Of a DNA stretch of 64,000 nucleotides, positions 8,333-16,983 are shown one piece after another. The translations under genes were made by a program, and so were the position numbers. The notes under the pieces were generated by a model. That model searched no databases. It had not been told where the DNA came from and worked only from the letters and a program-made list of their open reading frames with translations. The number at the start of each line of letters is the position of its first letter. The first letter of the stretch is position 1. Source of the stretch: Chryseobacterium sp. CH25 (GTDB taxonomy: Bacteria; Bacteroidota; Bacteroidia; Flavobacteriales; Weeksellaceae); the NCBI RefSeq assembly GCF_004119455.1, contig NZ_NRQT01000002.1, positions 131,501 to 195,500 of the forward strand, written 5' to 3'.

Positions 8333-9994
8333 CTATGCGGTTACAGAATTGGTAATTTCGGTAAGGTTAAGGATTTGATCAGCTTTTTGAGCGCTAGACT
8401 CTCTGTGTGTGATAATTATGGATGTAGCGTTACTGATTTTTCGGTCAATATTTTCAAGAATATTCTGCTCTGTTTCGGTGTCTAAAGCAGACAGAGAATC
8501 GTCAAAAATAATGATATTAGGGTCCTTAATTAGGGCTCTTGCAATACAAATTCTTTGCTTTTGTCCTCCCGAAAGCATCACCCCACGTTCACCAACAAGT
8601 GTTTTATATTGTTCCTTAAACTCAACAATATTTTTGTGCACATCTGCGATCTGAGCATACTCAATTACTTTTTCATGTGATGGATGATCTATGGCAAATC
8701 CGATATTATTTTCAATGGAATCAGAGAATAAATAACTCTCCTGAGGAATATAGCCCAGGAAGTTTCTGTAGTTGCTCAGGTTGTGCTCTTTCAGGTTCTT
8801 CCCATCAATCAGAATTTCCCCCTCAGTAGGATCAATCAGTCTGCATAAAAGCAGCGCAATGGTAGACTTCCCACTTCCTGTTTTGCCCATAATAGCAAGA
8901 GATTCTCCGGCTTTAACTTTAAAGCTTAAATTATCCAGCGCCCGGATTCCTGTATTGGGATAAACGTAAGATACATTTCTGAATTCTATATCTCCTTTAA
9001 TAGGATAGTTCTCAAAGTTCGTATTGATGATCTCCGATTTTTTATCCATGAACTCATTAATCCTTTGCATAGACGCTTCAGCTCTCTGATTAACAGATGT
9101 TACCCAGCCTACCATAGAGAACGGAAAGATCAGGGTGTTGATATACATAAAGAAATCCGCGATTTTACCAATACTTAATTCTCCGGCAATATATTTTGTA
9201 CCTCCAATCCAGATAATGGCAACGTTCAGTAAGCCAATAACAAACAGGATGATGGTAAAGAAATAAGCTTCTGTTTTGGCAAGATCCAATGCTTTATTCT
9301 GGTAGTCGGTTACTTTTATTCCGTAGTTTTTTTCAATGTATTTTTCTTTTGCGAAAAATTTCACCACACGGATTCCGGAGAAGCTGTCCTGTACAAAAGT
9401 TGAAATTGCAGACTGGCTTTTCTGCATGATCTTCGACTTTTTATTGATAATAGAGCTTACCTTATAGATCGCAAAAGATAATATAGGAAGGGGAAGCAAG
9501 GTCCACATCGTCATGTAAGCATCCGTTTTTACCATATAAATTGCCGTAATCAGAACAAGAACAATAAGATTGGCCACATACATTACCCCTGGTCCAAGAT
9601 ACATTCTTACTGCTACCACATCTTCACTTAACCTGTTCATTAAATCTCCGATGGTGGTTTGCTTATAATCGGTTAAAGATAAATCCTGATAATGTCTGTA
9701 AATTTTATTCTTCAATTCATATTCAATTCTTCTGGAAGCAACAATAATAGTCTGTCGCATCATAAAAGTGAAGAATCCGGTTAGAAGTGAACAGCCTACA
9801 ATAATTCCAACATAGATAAGTACCTGTTGATTGAACCCAAGGTTTCCACTTTTGGTAAGCTCATCTACAGATTTACCTACAAACTGAACTTTATATATAT
9901 TGAAAAAATTACTGGCAATGATGAATAGTACCCCCCAAAACAACAGCATTTTGTGTTTCCAAAAATAGGGGTTTAAGGTTTTTAGCGCTTTCAT
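8333..9994 (-). CDS. ABC transporter, fused permease and ATPase
   Basis: A 553-residue half-transporter of the MsbA/multidrug exporter type; it should work as a homodimer or heterodimer in the inner membrane. The N-terminal half has about six membrane helices (for example around residues 15-33, 62-82 and 135-155). The C-terminal nucleotide-binding domain has Walker A GKTGSGKST near residue 369, signature LSGGQKQR near 471, Walker B IIIFDD near 494 and the switch histidine in ITHRES near 527. The residue after Walker B is Asp rather than the usual catalytic Glu (IFDDSLSALD), a substitution seen in some heterodimeric exporters. Substrate cannot be deduced. Confidence 0.9.
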   Translation of the reverse strand: MKALKTLNPYFWKHKMLLFWGVLFIIASNFFNIYKVQFVGKSVDELTKSGNLGFNQQVLIYVGIIVGCSLLTGFFTFMMRQTIIVASRRIEYELKNKIYRHYQDLSLTDYKQTTIGDLMNRLSEDVVAVRMYLGPGVMYVANLIVLVLITAIYMVKTDAYMTMWTLLPLPILSFAIYKVSSIINKKSKIMQKSQSAISTFVQDSFSGIRVVKFFAKEKYIEKNYGIKVTDYQNKALDLAKTEAYFFTIILFVIGLLNVAIIWIGGTKYIAGELSIGKIADFFMYINTLIFPFSMVGWVTSVNQRAEASMQRINEFMDKKSEIINTNFENYPIKGDIEFRNVSYVYPNTGIRALDNLSFKVKAGESLAIMGKTGSGKSTIALLLCRLIDPTEGEILIDGKNLKEHNLSNYRNFLGYIPQESYLFSDSIENNIGFAIDHPSHEKVIEYAQIADVHKNIVEFKEQYKTLVGERGVMLSGGQKQRICIARALIKDPNIIIFDDSLSALDTETEQNILENIDRKISNATSIIITHRESSAQKADQILNLTEITNSVTA

Positions 9995-10003
9995 ATAGTT
10001 TTA

Positions 10004-10011
10004 CAAAATTA
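10004..10011 (-). promoter_or_regulatory. -7 element of ABC exporter gene
   Basis: Minus-strand TAATTTTG, 9 bases before the ATG. Confidence 0.5.
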
Positions 10012-10055
10012 CAAAAATGTCATCAGACTACGAATCTCATCAATTTTAAATTTTG

Positions 10056-10063
10056 TATCTTTG
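10056..10063 (+). promoter_or_regulatory. -7 element of nusB operon
   Basis: TATCTTTG, 22 bases before the nusB ATG; divergent from the ABC exporter promoter 45 bases away. Confidence 0.6.
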
Positions 10064-10085
10064 CACTCATTAAAAAGCTCTTTGA

Positions 10086-10991
10086 ATGTTAGGAAGACGA
10101 CAAATCCGTGAAAAAGTAGTACAGGCAGTGTATTCATACTATCAGAACCCTGTGAAATTTGATGTTTTAGAGAAAAACATGTTCGCTGGAATAGAGAAAA
10201 TCTATTATCTCTATATCTATCAGCTTAATTTTTTAGTAGGTCTAAAAGAATTGGCTGAGCATCAAATTGAAATCGGTAAGAATAAATTTCTTAAAACCGA
10301 TGCTGATATTAATCCTAACCAAAAATTCATCAACAACCAGGTATTGCTTAAGCTGGAAGAAAATCCAGAAAGATTGTTCTTCACAGGTCAGCACAAGCAG
10401 CTGAAATGGGATATGCATGATGATTTATTGGTAAAGACTTTCCAAAGAATTACTGCTGGAAAACGTTATCAGGATTTCATGAAAGAAGAAGGTTATTCTT
10501 TTGAAGAAGATCAGAAATTTATCGGGAAATTATTTTTAAGATATATTGCTGAAAATGATGATTTCCACGATTATCTTGGAGATAAAGAACTTTCATGGTA
10601 TGATGATATCCATATTGCCAATTCCATGGTGCAAAAAACAATCGGATTCCTAAGAGAAGATGAAGAAAGCCGAACTTTAATCAAAATGATTAAAGATGAA
10701 GAAGACAAGACTTTCGCTGCTAAATTATTGAAAGATACCCTGAATAACTGGGAAAACAATGAGAAAAAGCTGGAAGAAAGATTGGAAAACTGGGATCTTG
10801 AAAGAATTTCCCTGATGGACAAAGTAATCTTGTCGACAGCTATCGCAGAGCTTGATAGTTTCGCCTTCACCCCTTCAAGAGTAATTATTAATGAATATAT
10901 TGAGATTGCAAAAGTATTTGCTACAGACCGCTCAAATATCTTCATTAATGGTATTTTAGATAAATATTGTAAAGATCAAAATAGAATATAA
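10086..10991 (+). CDS. nusB: Transcription antitermination factor NusB (long form)
   Basis: 301 residues, about twice the length of E. coli NusB. The classical NusB fold is confined to the C-terminal third (residues about 190-298): the end pattern FTPSRVIINEYIEIAKVF followed by SNIFINGILDKY is the conserved NusB core. The N-terminal part starts with the typical LGRRQIREKVVQAVYSYY and then has a long charged helical insertion, which is normal for Bacteroidota NusB. NusB binds boxA RNA with NusE (S10) to promote antitermination on rRNA operons. It is followed after one base by the DUF1573 lipoprotein gene and then yajC, probably one operon. Confidence 0.93.
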   Translation: MLGRRQIREKVVQAVYSYYQNPVKFDVLEKNMFAGIEKIYYLYIYQLNFLVGLKELAEHQIEIGKNKFLKTDADINPNQKFINNQVLLKLEENPERLFFTGQHKQLKWDMHDDLLVKTFQRITAGKRYQDFMKEEGYSFEEDQKFIGKLFLRYIAENDDFHDYLGDKELSWYDDIHIANSMVQKTIGFLREDEESRTLIKMIKDEEDKTFAAKLLKDTLNNWENNEKKLEERLENWDLERISLMDKVILSTAIAELDSFAFTPSRVIINEYIEIAKVFATDRSNIFINGILDKYCKDQNRI

Positions 10992-10992
10992 A

Positions 10993-11505
10993 ATGAAAAA
11001 GACGTTATCAATTATCGCCTTGTCAATTATAGGCTTTGGATTAGTTTCATGCAAAAAAGAAAACAAAGAAACTCAAAGCCCTGAAGCTGTAGCTACTGAT
11101 TCTACTGCTGCTGTAGGAACTCCTGCAACAACTGATTCTGCTGCTGCATCTGTAACAGGAGAAGCTCCTGCTGCACCGGTTTCTAACGGACCATCTACTT
11201 CTATCGCTTTATCCGAAAGCAACTTCGATTTTGGAAAAATTAAAAAAGGAGATAAAGTAGAGCACGTATACGAAATTACCAATACAGGAAAAAATCCGTT
11301 GGTTATTTCTGAAGTGAAGCCTGGATGTGGATGTACAGCTCCTGATTTTACAAAAGAGCCTATTATGCCAGGTAAAAAAGGAAAAATTACATTGCATTTT
11401 GACTCTTCAAACTTTGATGGAAATGTTCAGAAATATGCAGATGTTTTTGCAAACGTAGACAAAGCTCCAATCAAATTAACGTTCACTGCGAACATTCAAC
11501 CATAA
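10993..11505 (+). CDS. DUF1573 lipoprotein
   Basis: 170 residues. The signal peptide ends in a lipobox (GLVSC, Cys20), so this is a lipoprotein anchored in the periplasm or outer membrane. An Ala/Thr/Pro-rich linker covers about residues 25-70. Then comes the DUF1573 immunoglobulin-like domain with FDFGKIKKGDKVEHVYEITN and the Cys motif GCGCTAPDF. Family function is unknown. It starts one base after the nusB stop and 10 bases before yajC, so it is part of the nusB-yajC unit. Confidence 0.88.
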   Translation: MKKTLSIIALSIIGFGLVSCKKENKETQSPEAVATDSTAAVGTPATTDSAAASVTGEAPAAPVSNGPSTSIALSESNFDFGKIKKGDKVEHVYEITNTGKNPLVISEVKPGCGCTAPDFTKEPIMPGKKGKITLHFDSSNFDGNVQKYADVFANVDKAPIKLTFTANIQP

Positions 11506-11515
11506 TTTTAAAAAT

Positions 11516-11881
11516 ATGTTGACATTATTTTTACAGGCACAGCCACAGGGTTCTTCATCTATGATGCTGATCATGATGGGTGTGATGTTTGTAGGATTTT
11601 ATTTCCTGATGATCAGACCTCAAATGAAGAAGCAGAAGCAGGAAAAAAACTTTCAGGAAACCCTTAAAGTAGGGACTAGAGTAGTTCTTACCTCAGGTCT
11701 TCACGGAAGAATTGCTCAGGTTCAGGATGATGGTTTTGTCATTGAAACATTATCAGGAAAGCTTAAGTTTGAAAAAGCAGCTGTTTCCAGAGAAATGACA
11801 GAAACTCGTTTCGGAGATAAAGCAAAAACTGCTGATAAATCAGCGGATAAAAAAGAAACAGAAACTGAAGAAAAGAAATAA
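11516..11881 (+). CDS. yajC: Preprotein translocase subunit YajC
   Basis: 121 residues. One membrane helix lies at about residues 14-34 (MMLIMMGVMFVGFYFLMI), followed by the conserved RPQMKKQKQ and the YajC core with GTRVVLTSGLHGRIAQV. The C-terminal tail is Lys/Glu/Ala-rich. YajC associates with SecDF at the inner membrane and supports Sec-dependent export. Third gene of the nusB unit; a very strong terminator follows. Confidence 0.95.
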   Translation: MLTLFLQAQPQGSSSMMLIMMGVMFVGFYFLMIRPQMKKQKQEKNFQETLKVGTRVVLTSGLHGRIAQVQDDGFVIETLSGKLKFEKAAVSREMTETRFGDKAKTADKSADKKETETEEKK

Positions 11882-11908
11882 TTTTTTATTCAGTCTGAAA
11901 ATATTTAG

Positions 11909-11950
11909 CTGCGGCGGGTGAACGAAGTTCACCCGCCGCAATTTTTTTTA
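11909..11950 (+). terminator. Terminator after yajC
   Basis: Perfect 13-bp GC-rich stem GCGGCGGGTGAAC/GTTCACCCGCCGC with loop GAA, followed by a T run. Confidence 0.93.
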
Positions 11951-11979
11951 TAAAACCTTAAGTTATACCTATTAAAAAA

Positions 11980-12032
11980 CTTCTATTTGTCATTCTGAAC
12001 GAAGCAAAACGTAGTGAAGAATCTCATAAAAG
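11980..12032. repeat. Dispersed repeat of the GTCATTCTGAACGAA type
   Basis: GTCATTCTGAACGAAGC continues to GTAGTGAAGAATCTCA. This motif family is abundant between genes of many Bacteroidota. A related, mostly inverted copy lies at 54343-54423. Confidence 0.6.
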
Positions 12033-12097
12033 ATTTAAAATTTTGTGATAACCAGAACCGTTGTGCTCATTTGTGAAATTAGTGTTTAATAAAAAAT

Positions 12098-12105
12098 TAT
12101 CTTTG
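12098..12105 (+). promoter_or_regulatory. -7 element of SDR gene
   Basis: TATCTTTG ends four bases before the ATG at 12110, implying a leaderless or nearly leaderless mRNA. Confidence 0.6.
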
Positions 12106-12109
12106 CCAT

Positions 12110-12844
12110 ATGAATCAAAACACAAACAAAACTGTTCTCATTTTAGGAGCCAATTCAGACGTAGCAAAACAATGCATCATTCAATATCTTGAAAAAGGTT
12201 TCTCGGTAATGGCGGCTTCCAGAAATACAAAATCATTAGAAGATTTTATTGTAACTAATAATCTGGATCAGAAAAAAGTAACTGTTTTGTATTTTGATGC
12301 TGCAGATTTTGATTCCCATCAGCAGTTTTATAACGATCTTTCTGTAAAACCTCATATTGCTGTATATTCAGCAGGTTTTCTGGTAGATAATCAAAAGGCT
12401 CTGAGAGACTTTAAAGTAGCCAAGCAAATGATGGAAGTTAATTATATGGGTGGAGTTTCTATTCTGAGTATCATAGCAATGGATGAAATCAATAAAAATC
12501 TGGAAAGAATCATCGGGCTTTCTTCACTATCAGGAGTAAGAGGAAGAAAAAGTAATTTTGTGTACGGAAGTACAAAGGCTGCATTTACCCAATATCTGGC
12601 AGGATTAAGACAAGAATTAGCTTCCAGAAAAATAACCGTTAATGCTTTGGTAATAGGTTATATCAGAACAAAGATTAATGAAGGATTGGAGCTTAATGAG
12701 TCTTTAATTATGGAACCGGATTATGTTGCGAAATTCATTGTGAATGCTGGGAATTCTTTTACTATTGTTCCTAATTTTAAGTGGAAAATGATTTATCATA
12801 TCCTGAGACTTTTACCGGAAAGCCTGGCTGCAAAATTGCCGTAA
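12110..12844 (+). CDS. Short-chain dehydrogenase/reductase (SDR)
   Basis: 244 residues with a single Rossmann domain. The dinucleotide loop is LILGANSDVAKQC near residue 10. The active-site Ser lies in GLSSLSG near residue 139 and the catalytic pair is YGSTK near 152. It resembles SDRs that use NAD(P)H; the substrate cannot be deduced. It stands alone between an upstream repeat region and a 311-base gap. No other ATG exists near the start, so the ATG right after the -7 box is accepted. Confidence 0.85.
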   Translation: MNQNTNKTVLILGANSDVAKQCIIQYLEKGFSVMAASRNTKSLEDFIVTNNLDQKKVTVLYFDAADFDSHQQFYNDLSVKPHIAVYSAGFLVDNQKALRDFKVAKQMMEVNYMGGVSILSIIAMDEINKNLERIIGLSSLSGVRGRKSNFVYGSTKAAFTQYLAGLRQELASRKITVNALVIGYIRTKINEGLELNESLIMEPDYVAKFIVNAGNSFTIVPNFKWKMIYHILRLLPESLAAKLP

Positions 12845-13155
12845 ATCTTTAATTTTTACTGTTCAAAATCTACTTTATATTAAGATTTTTTCTCTGAAAA
12901 GAGACTTCGGTATTTTTTTTGTAATAATTGCCCCGAATTATTCTTCCTGGCAAGATTCAAATTCTAAAATGATCATTGAGTAAGCTGGAACTATCTGTTC
13001 AGCAGTCAATCTATTGTAATGCATATAACCATTAATTTTAACTTCCAAAGAGTTAAGGTTAAATAAAACTATGTTTTCTATTCAGATTCATTTTAAAACT
13101 TGCCACTACAGGAATGAGTATCTGTAATGATATATAAAAATAAGTAGTATAAAAA
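12845..13155. other. Intergenic stretch without identified gene
   Basis: AT-rich, with stop codons in all frames. I see no tRNA, no clear terminator and no repeat. It presumably holds the promoter of the MscS gene, but no good TAnnTTTG match stands out. Confidence 0.5.
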
Positions 13156-14001
13156 ATGGACGATTTACAATTGAACAACCTTCAAAAACATTGGGACACC
13201 TTAATAACTTCAGCCATTTCATGGGCACCGAGAATCTTTACTGCAGTAGTATCTGCATTATTGATTTATCTGATTGGATCATGGATGATCAGAATGATTA
13301 AGAAACTGGTTGCGAAAGGTTTCAAAAAACGTAATATGGAAGCTTCTTTACAGCACTTCCTTCTTAATATTATCAATTGGGGACTTAATATTCTTCTCTT
13401 TATTGTAGTAGTAACTCAATTAGGAGTACAGACTTCAGCGTTTGTAGCCATGATTGGTGCTGCAGGTTTAGCGGTAGGCCTTGCTTTGCAGGGATCTTTG
13501 ACAAACTTCGCAGGTGGAATCCTTATTCTGTTATTAAAACCATTTAAAATAGGAGATTTTATATCTACCAACTCAGGCGTTTCAGGAACGGTACAGGCCA
13601 TTGATATATTCCATACAAAACTGATTACACCTCAAAATCAGTTAATCATTATTCCTAATGGGGTGGTTTCTAATAACAGTATTACCAACTTCACACAATT
13701 AGGGACAAGAAGAACGTCTCTGGATATTGGGGTTGCTTATGATGCAGATCTTAAGCAGACGAAGGAGGTTCTGATGAGAGTTATTCAAAAGAATCAATAT
13801 GCTCTTTCTGAGCCTGCTCCTCAGGTAATGGTAACAGCATTGGGAGACAGCGCCATTAACTTATCGGTTAGAGTGAGTGCCACTACAGAAAACTTCTGGA
13901 AACTGAATGAAGAACTTATTATTGATTGTAAAGAAGCTTTAGATAAAGCAGAAATCGGAATCCCTTTTCCACAGAGAGATATACACGTTTACAATAAATA
14001 G
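13156..14001 (+). CDS. Small-conductance mechanosensitive channel (MscS family)
   Basis: 281 residues, the size of E. coli MscS. Three membrane helices lie in the first 125 residues. The pore helix carries the Gly/Ala pattern GAAGLAVGLALQGSLTNFAGG near residues 100-120, then the LKPFKIGDFI turn into the beta domain and the PNGVVSNNSITNF motif. The channel opens under membrane tension to release solutes during osmotic downshock. Ends at a bidirectional terminator. Confidence 0.95.
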   Translation: MDDLQLNNLQKHWDTLITSAISWAPRIFTAVVSALLIYLIGSWMIRMIKKLVAKGFKKRNMEASLQHFLLNIINWGLNILLFIVVVTQLGVQTSAFVAMIGAAGLAVGLALQGSLTNFAGGILILLLKPFKIGDFISTNSGVSGTVQAIDIFHTKLITPQNQLIIIPNGVVSNNSITNFTQLGTRRTSLDIGVAYDADLKQTKEVLMRVIQKNQYALSEPAPQVMVTALGDSAINLSVRVSATTENFWKLNEELIIDCKEALDKAEIGIPFPQRDIHVYNK

Positions 14002-14022
14002 TTATCTATCATGATTTAAAAT

Positions 14023-14063
14023 AAAAACTCCTGCATTCAAAATAATGCAGGAGTTTTTTATTT
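14023..14063. terminator. Bidirectional terminator between MscS gene and membrane-protein gene
   Basis: Stem AAAACTCCTGCATT/AATGCAGGAGTTTT, with A-rich left and T-rich right flank, serving the convergent genes on both strands. Confidence 0.88.
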
Positions 14064-14591
14064 GTTTTTCAATTTTGCTTTATGTTTCAAAAAATTGAGT
14101 ATCTCTGTATATTGATCTGTTTCTTCTTTACTGATGAGATATGTAAAGATTGTACCTATATCAATGTGTAACATAATAATTGTATCAGAAACTTCATAAG
14201 TGATCTTTTTCCAAAGACTTCTTATATTGTAAAGCTCACTATTGACTTGAAAGTTTTTTTCATCAAAATATAATTCTGTTATAGGATGATATCCTTTTAC
14301 TTCATCAATATGTTTATCTATCTTAATAGAGTAATTGGCCTTCTGATAATAAAAGTGGATAAGATAAAAAAGGCAGGCAAGTCCAAAAAATAGAAGGGCA
14401 AACTGGAAAAAGTCATACCTGGTTTTCTTGCCGATAAGACTATCAAAAATAAAAATGACCAACAAGGCATATAGGAAGTTTCGAAAAATAGTAGGCAATT
14501 TCTTTTTCCAGGAGTAATAAAAGTGATGCCATAATTGTTTACGGACAATATTTTCATTAAAATTAATATGAACACTCAGTGTTTCTTCCAT
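14058..14591 (-). CDS. Small membrane protein, YcxB-like
   Basis: 177 residues from ATG 14591. Two membrane helices lie at about residues 36-53 and 64-82. They are followed by a soluble beta-rich tail (ITELYFDEKNFQV ... LYNIRSLWKKITYEV). Two helices plus a PH-like tail is the layout of YcxB-family proteins, and I use that name only as a resemblance. A longer reading frame would start from a TTG that lies inside the -7 promoter box, so the ATG is preferred. Function unknown. Confidence 0.72.
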   Translation of the reverse strand: MEETLSVHINFNENIVRKQLWHHFYYSWKKKLPTIFRNFLYALLVIFIFDSLIGKKTRYDFFQFALLFFGLACLFYLIHFYYQKANYSIKIDKHIDEVKGYHPITELYFDEKNFQVNSELYNIRSLWKKITYEVSDTIIMLHIDIGTIFTYLISKEETDQYTEILNFLKHKAKLKNK

Positions 14592-14606
14592 AATTATAGT
14601 TTTGTG

Positions 14607-14614
14607 CAAAAATA
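14607..14614 (-). promoter_or_regulatory. -7 element of YcxB-like gene
   Basis: Minus-strand TATTTTTG, 15 bases before the chosen ATG. It excludes the upstream TTG as a start. Confidence 0.5.
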
Positions 14615-14798
14615 TATAAACTAGACAATATCATACAGTAAATACAAAACTTTTTATTATGCAAACTTCCTTGCTAAAGCAGTTTTTTCATATTTTCCAG
14701 ACCATTGTAAGCTGTTAATTCGTTTTTTACCAAATGACAATTGTTTTTAAGTTCTACTTTTATACCTTTACTTTTCCACAATCTGTGGATAAAATATC

Positions 14799-15371
14799 AT
14801 GGAAGAACTTTTTAACTACATCAAAAAATTTGGATTACTAAAGGCTCAGGATGAGCTTCTGATTGCAGAAGGTATCCAGGAAATTCCTGTAAAGAAAGCA
14901 GAAATTTTTGTAGAAGCAGGAAAAGTAAGCCAAAAAATTGCTTTTGTAAAGAAAGGCGTGTTCCGTTCTTTGTATTACAATAAAGAGGGGGATGATTTTA
15001 CCCGTTATTTTATCTATGAAGGTCGTTTTATTGGAGATTTTCAGGGCTTCACAGATCAGCTTCCTGCCCACGAGTACATAGAAGCCATTACAGATGCTAT
15101 TTTACTTGTCATAGATCTCAATCATTTTAAAATATTAGAAGAGAAAATTACGATCTGGCCTGTTTTATTTGCCAGAATTCATGGATTTGTTGCCGAAAAT
15201 AAGCTTAAAGTTGCCAGCATTATGCTCAATCAGGATGCAAAATCCAGATATATTCATTTTTTGAATCATTATCCGGGGCTTGCCAACAGAGTTCCGCAAT
15301 CTATGTTAGCTTCTTATCTTGGAGTGACACCTTCATCGTTGAGCAGAATCAGAAGGAATATTAATGAATAA
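14799..15371 (+). CDS. Crp/Fnr-family transcriptional regulator
   Basis: 190 residues. The N-terminal cyclic-nucleotide-binding-like beta-roll (about 30-115) has the typical IFVEAGKVSQKIAFVKKGVFR and FIGDFQGF turns. A dimerisation helix follows near 120-145, and a C-terminal helix-turn-helix is PQSMLASYLGVTPSSLSRIRR (165-186). The conserved Arg/Ser cAMP-phosphate signature is not obvious, which is usual for the many flavobacterial Crp-like proteins of unknown ligand. Divergently oriented from the YcxB-like gene, with about 205 bases between them, so it may control that gene. Confidence 0.88.
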   Translation: MEELFNYIKKFGLLKAQDELLIAEGIQEIPVKKAEIFVEAGKVSQKIAFVKKGVFRSLYYNKEGDDFTRYFIYEGRFIGDFQGFTDQLPAHEYIEAITDAILLVIDLNHFKILEEKITIWPVLFARIHGFVAENKLKVASIMLNQDAKSRYIHFLNHYPGLANRVPQSMLASYLGVTPSSLSRIRRNINE

Positions 15372-15477
15372 TGCGGTTTTAATTCAGAAGTATAAAGGTG
15401 ATATTATCATCGAAATATATTTTCACAGACTATAACAAACGCGTTAAATTAAATAAACGAACTATAAACATTCAATA

Positions 15478-15536
15478 GGAACGGGCTTTAGCCCGTTCTG
15501 TCATTTTAAAAACCTTCCATTGGCTTTAGCCAAAAC
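15478..15536. repeat. Palindromic REP-like pair (GGCTTTAGCC core)
   Basis: A perfect 20-base palindrome-like stem GAACGGGCTTTAGCCCGTTC at 15479-15498 is followed at 15520-15533 by TTGGCTTTAGCCAA. Both share the core GGCTTTAGCC. It is intergenic, between the Crp-type gene and purA. Confidence 0.65.
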
Positions 15537-15624
15537 TTATAAAAAATATTGCTGAAAAAATCTGGTTCAGATTCACAGAAACACGTTTTTGTCAAATGGC
15601 AATGGTCTCCTTTTCAAACTGCCA

Positions 15625-15632
15625 TAGCTTTG
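15625..15632 (+). promoter_or_regulatory. -7 element of purA
   Basis: TAGCTTTG, 18 bases before ATG 15651. It rules out the longer frame that opens at 15549. Confidence 0.6.
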
Positions 15633-15650
15633 CATCATAAAAATAATGAT

Positions 15651-16919
15651 ATGGATATTGTATTAGGACTTCAATGGGGAGATGAGGGAAAAGGAAAGTT
15701 TATTGATCTTATCAGTGAAAATTATGATATTGCTGCCCGTTTCAATGGTGGCTCGAATGCTGGACATAGTATTGAAAGAAATGGGAAGAGAATTACCCTT
15801 AAAATGATTCCTTCGGGTATTTTTATGCAAGGGGTACAGAATGTTATTGGTACAGGAACTGTTCTTGATCCGGTAAGTTTTAAAACTGAAATTCTGAATT
15901 TAAAAAAGTTCGATGGTACACTTCAGCCAGAGAAAAATTTGATTTTTTCTAAAAAGGCTCATTTTGTACTGCCTACTTATAAGCTTCTGGATATTTTTAT
16001 GGAAGAAAATCCGGCTTATACAACCATAGGAACAACAAAGAATGGTATTGCACAAGCATATTCAAATAAAATTTTAAGACAGAATGTGCGAATCGGAGAT
16101 ATGTATTCGCCAGACTTTCAGGAAAGGGTAGACCGAATTTTAGAGAGAGATTATCAGTTTTTGTCTGATGGAGGTATGGAATTACCATCTTTAGAGTCAA
16201 TTCGTGAAGAGTTTTTTGATGCAGTTGAGTTTTTAAAACAATTCAATTGTACAGAAACCGAGTTATTCCTGAACAAATCTTTATCCGAAGGGAAAACAAT
16301 TTTAGCAGAAGGGTCTCAGGCTGCATTACTGGATATAGATCATGGTACTTATCCTTATGTAACTTCTTCTTCAACTACTGCTTCAGGGGCTTGTAGTGGA
16401 TTAGGGATTTCTCCTAAAAAAATCGCTGAGATCTACGGAATTGCTAAAGCTTATTGTACAAGAGTAGGAAATGGAATATTCCCTACAGAACTCTTGGATG
16501 AAATGGGTGAAGAGATCAGAACGAAGGGGAATGAGTTCGGTTCCAATACAGGACGTCCGAGAAGAACAGGCTGGCTGGATCTTCCGGCTTTGCGATATGC
16601 TGTAATGATTAATGGAGTAACTCAGTTGGTTCTAACGAAAGCTGATGTTTTAAGTGGGCTGAAATCTGTAGCAATCTGTACTCATTATGAGTTGGAAGAT
16701 GGATCTGTTGAAACTACAGCAGGAACACTTCCTGAAAATGCAAAACCAATATTCAAATGGCTGGATGGCTGGAATGCGGATTTTGCAGTGATTAAAGAAT
16801 CTTCTGCACTTCCGGAAGAACTAAAGGATTTCCTGTCTTTTCTGGAAACAGAACTGGAGATTCCTGTAGGATATCTTTCTACAGGACCTGGAAGAGAACA
16901 GATTTTGAAAATGAAATAG
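15651..16919 (+). CDS. purA: Adenylosuccinate synthase
   Basis: 422 residues from ATG 15651, the normal length. The P-loop-like signature QWGDEGKGK is at residues 8-16 and the GTP-binding NGGSNAGH is near 36. The substrate loop is GTTKNGIAQAYSNK, with GRPRRTGW toward the C-terminus. The enzyme joins IMP and aspartate with GTP to give adenylosuccinate, the first committed step to AMP, in the cytoplasm. It is a single-gene unit between the REP-like repeat and a terminator. The open frame extends 34 codons further upstream, but across the promoter, so that part is not translated. Confidence 0.97.
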   Translation: MDIVLGLQWGDEGKGKFIDLISENYDIAARFNGGSNAGHSIERNGKRITLKMIPSGIFMQGVQNVIGTGTVLDPVSFKTEILNLKKFDGTLQPEKNLIFSKKAHFVLPTYKLLDIFMEENPAYTTIGTTKNGIAQAYSNKILRQNVRIGDMYSPDFQERVDRILERDYQFLSDGGMELPSLESIREEFFDAVEFLKQFNCTETELFLNKSLSEGKTILAEGSQAALLDIDHGTYPYVTSSSTTASGACSGLGISPKKIAEIYGIAKAYCTRVGNGIFPTELLDEMGEEIRTKGNEFGSNTGRPRRTGWLDLPALRYAVMINGVTQLVLTKADVLSGLKSVAICTHYELEDGSVETTAGTLPENAKPIFKWLDGWNADFAVIKESSALPEELKDFLSFLETELEIPVGYLSTGPGREQILKMK

Positions 16920-16923
16920 AAAT

Positions 16924-16962
16924 AAAAAACGGGAAGTACATATTTCCCGTTTTTATTTTTTT
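16924..16962. terminator. Terminator after purA (probably shared with the convergent gene)
   Basis: Stem AAACGGGAA/TTTCCCGTTT with loop GTACATA and a long T run; it lies between convergent purA and the VOC gene. Confidence 0.88.
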
Positions 16963-16983
16963 GAAAATACAATCAATATTTTT

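Noticed and set aside
15549..15650. 34-codon upstream extension of purA
   Set aside because: It crosses the -7 promoter element and has no similarity to adenylosuccinate synthase; ATG 15651 gives the normal N-terminus.
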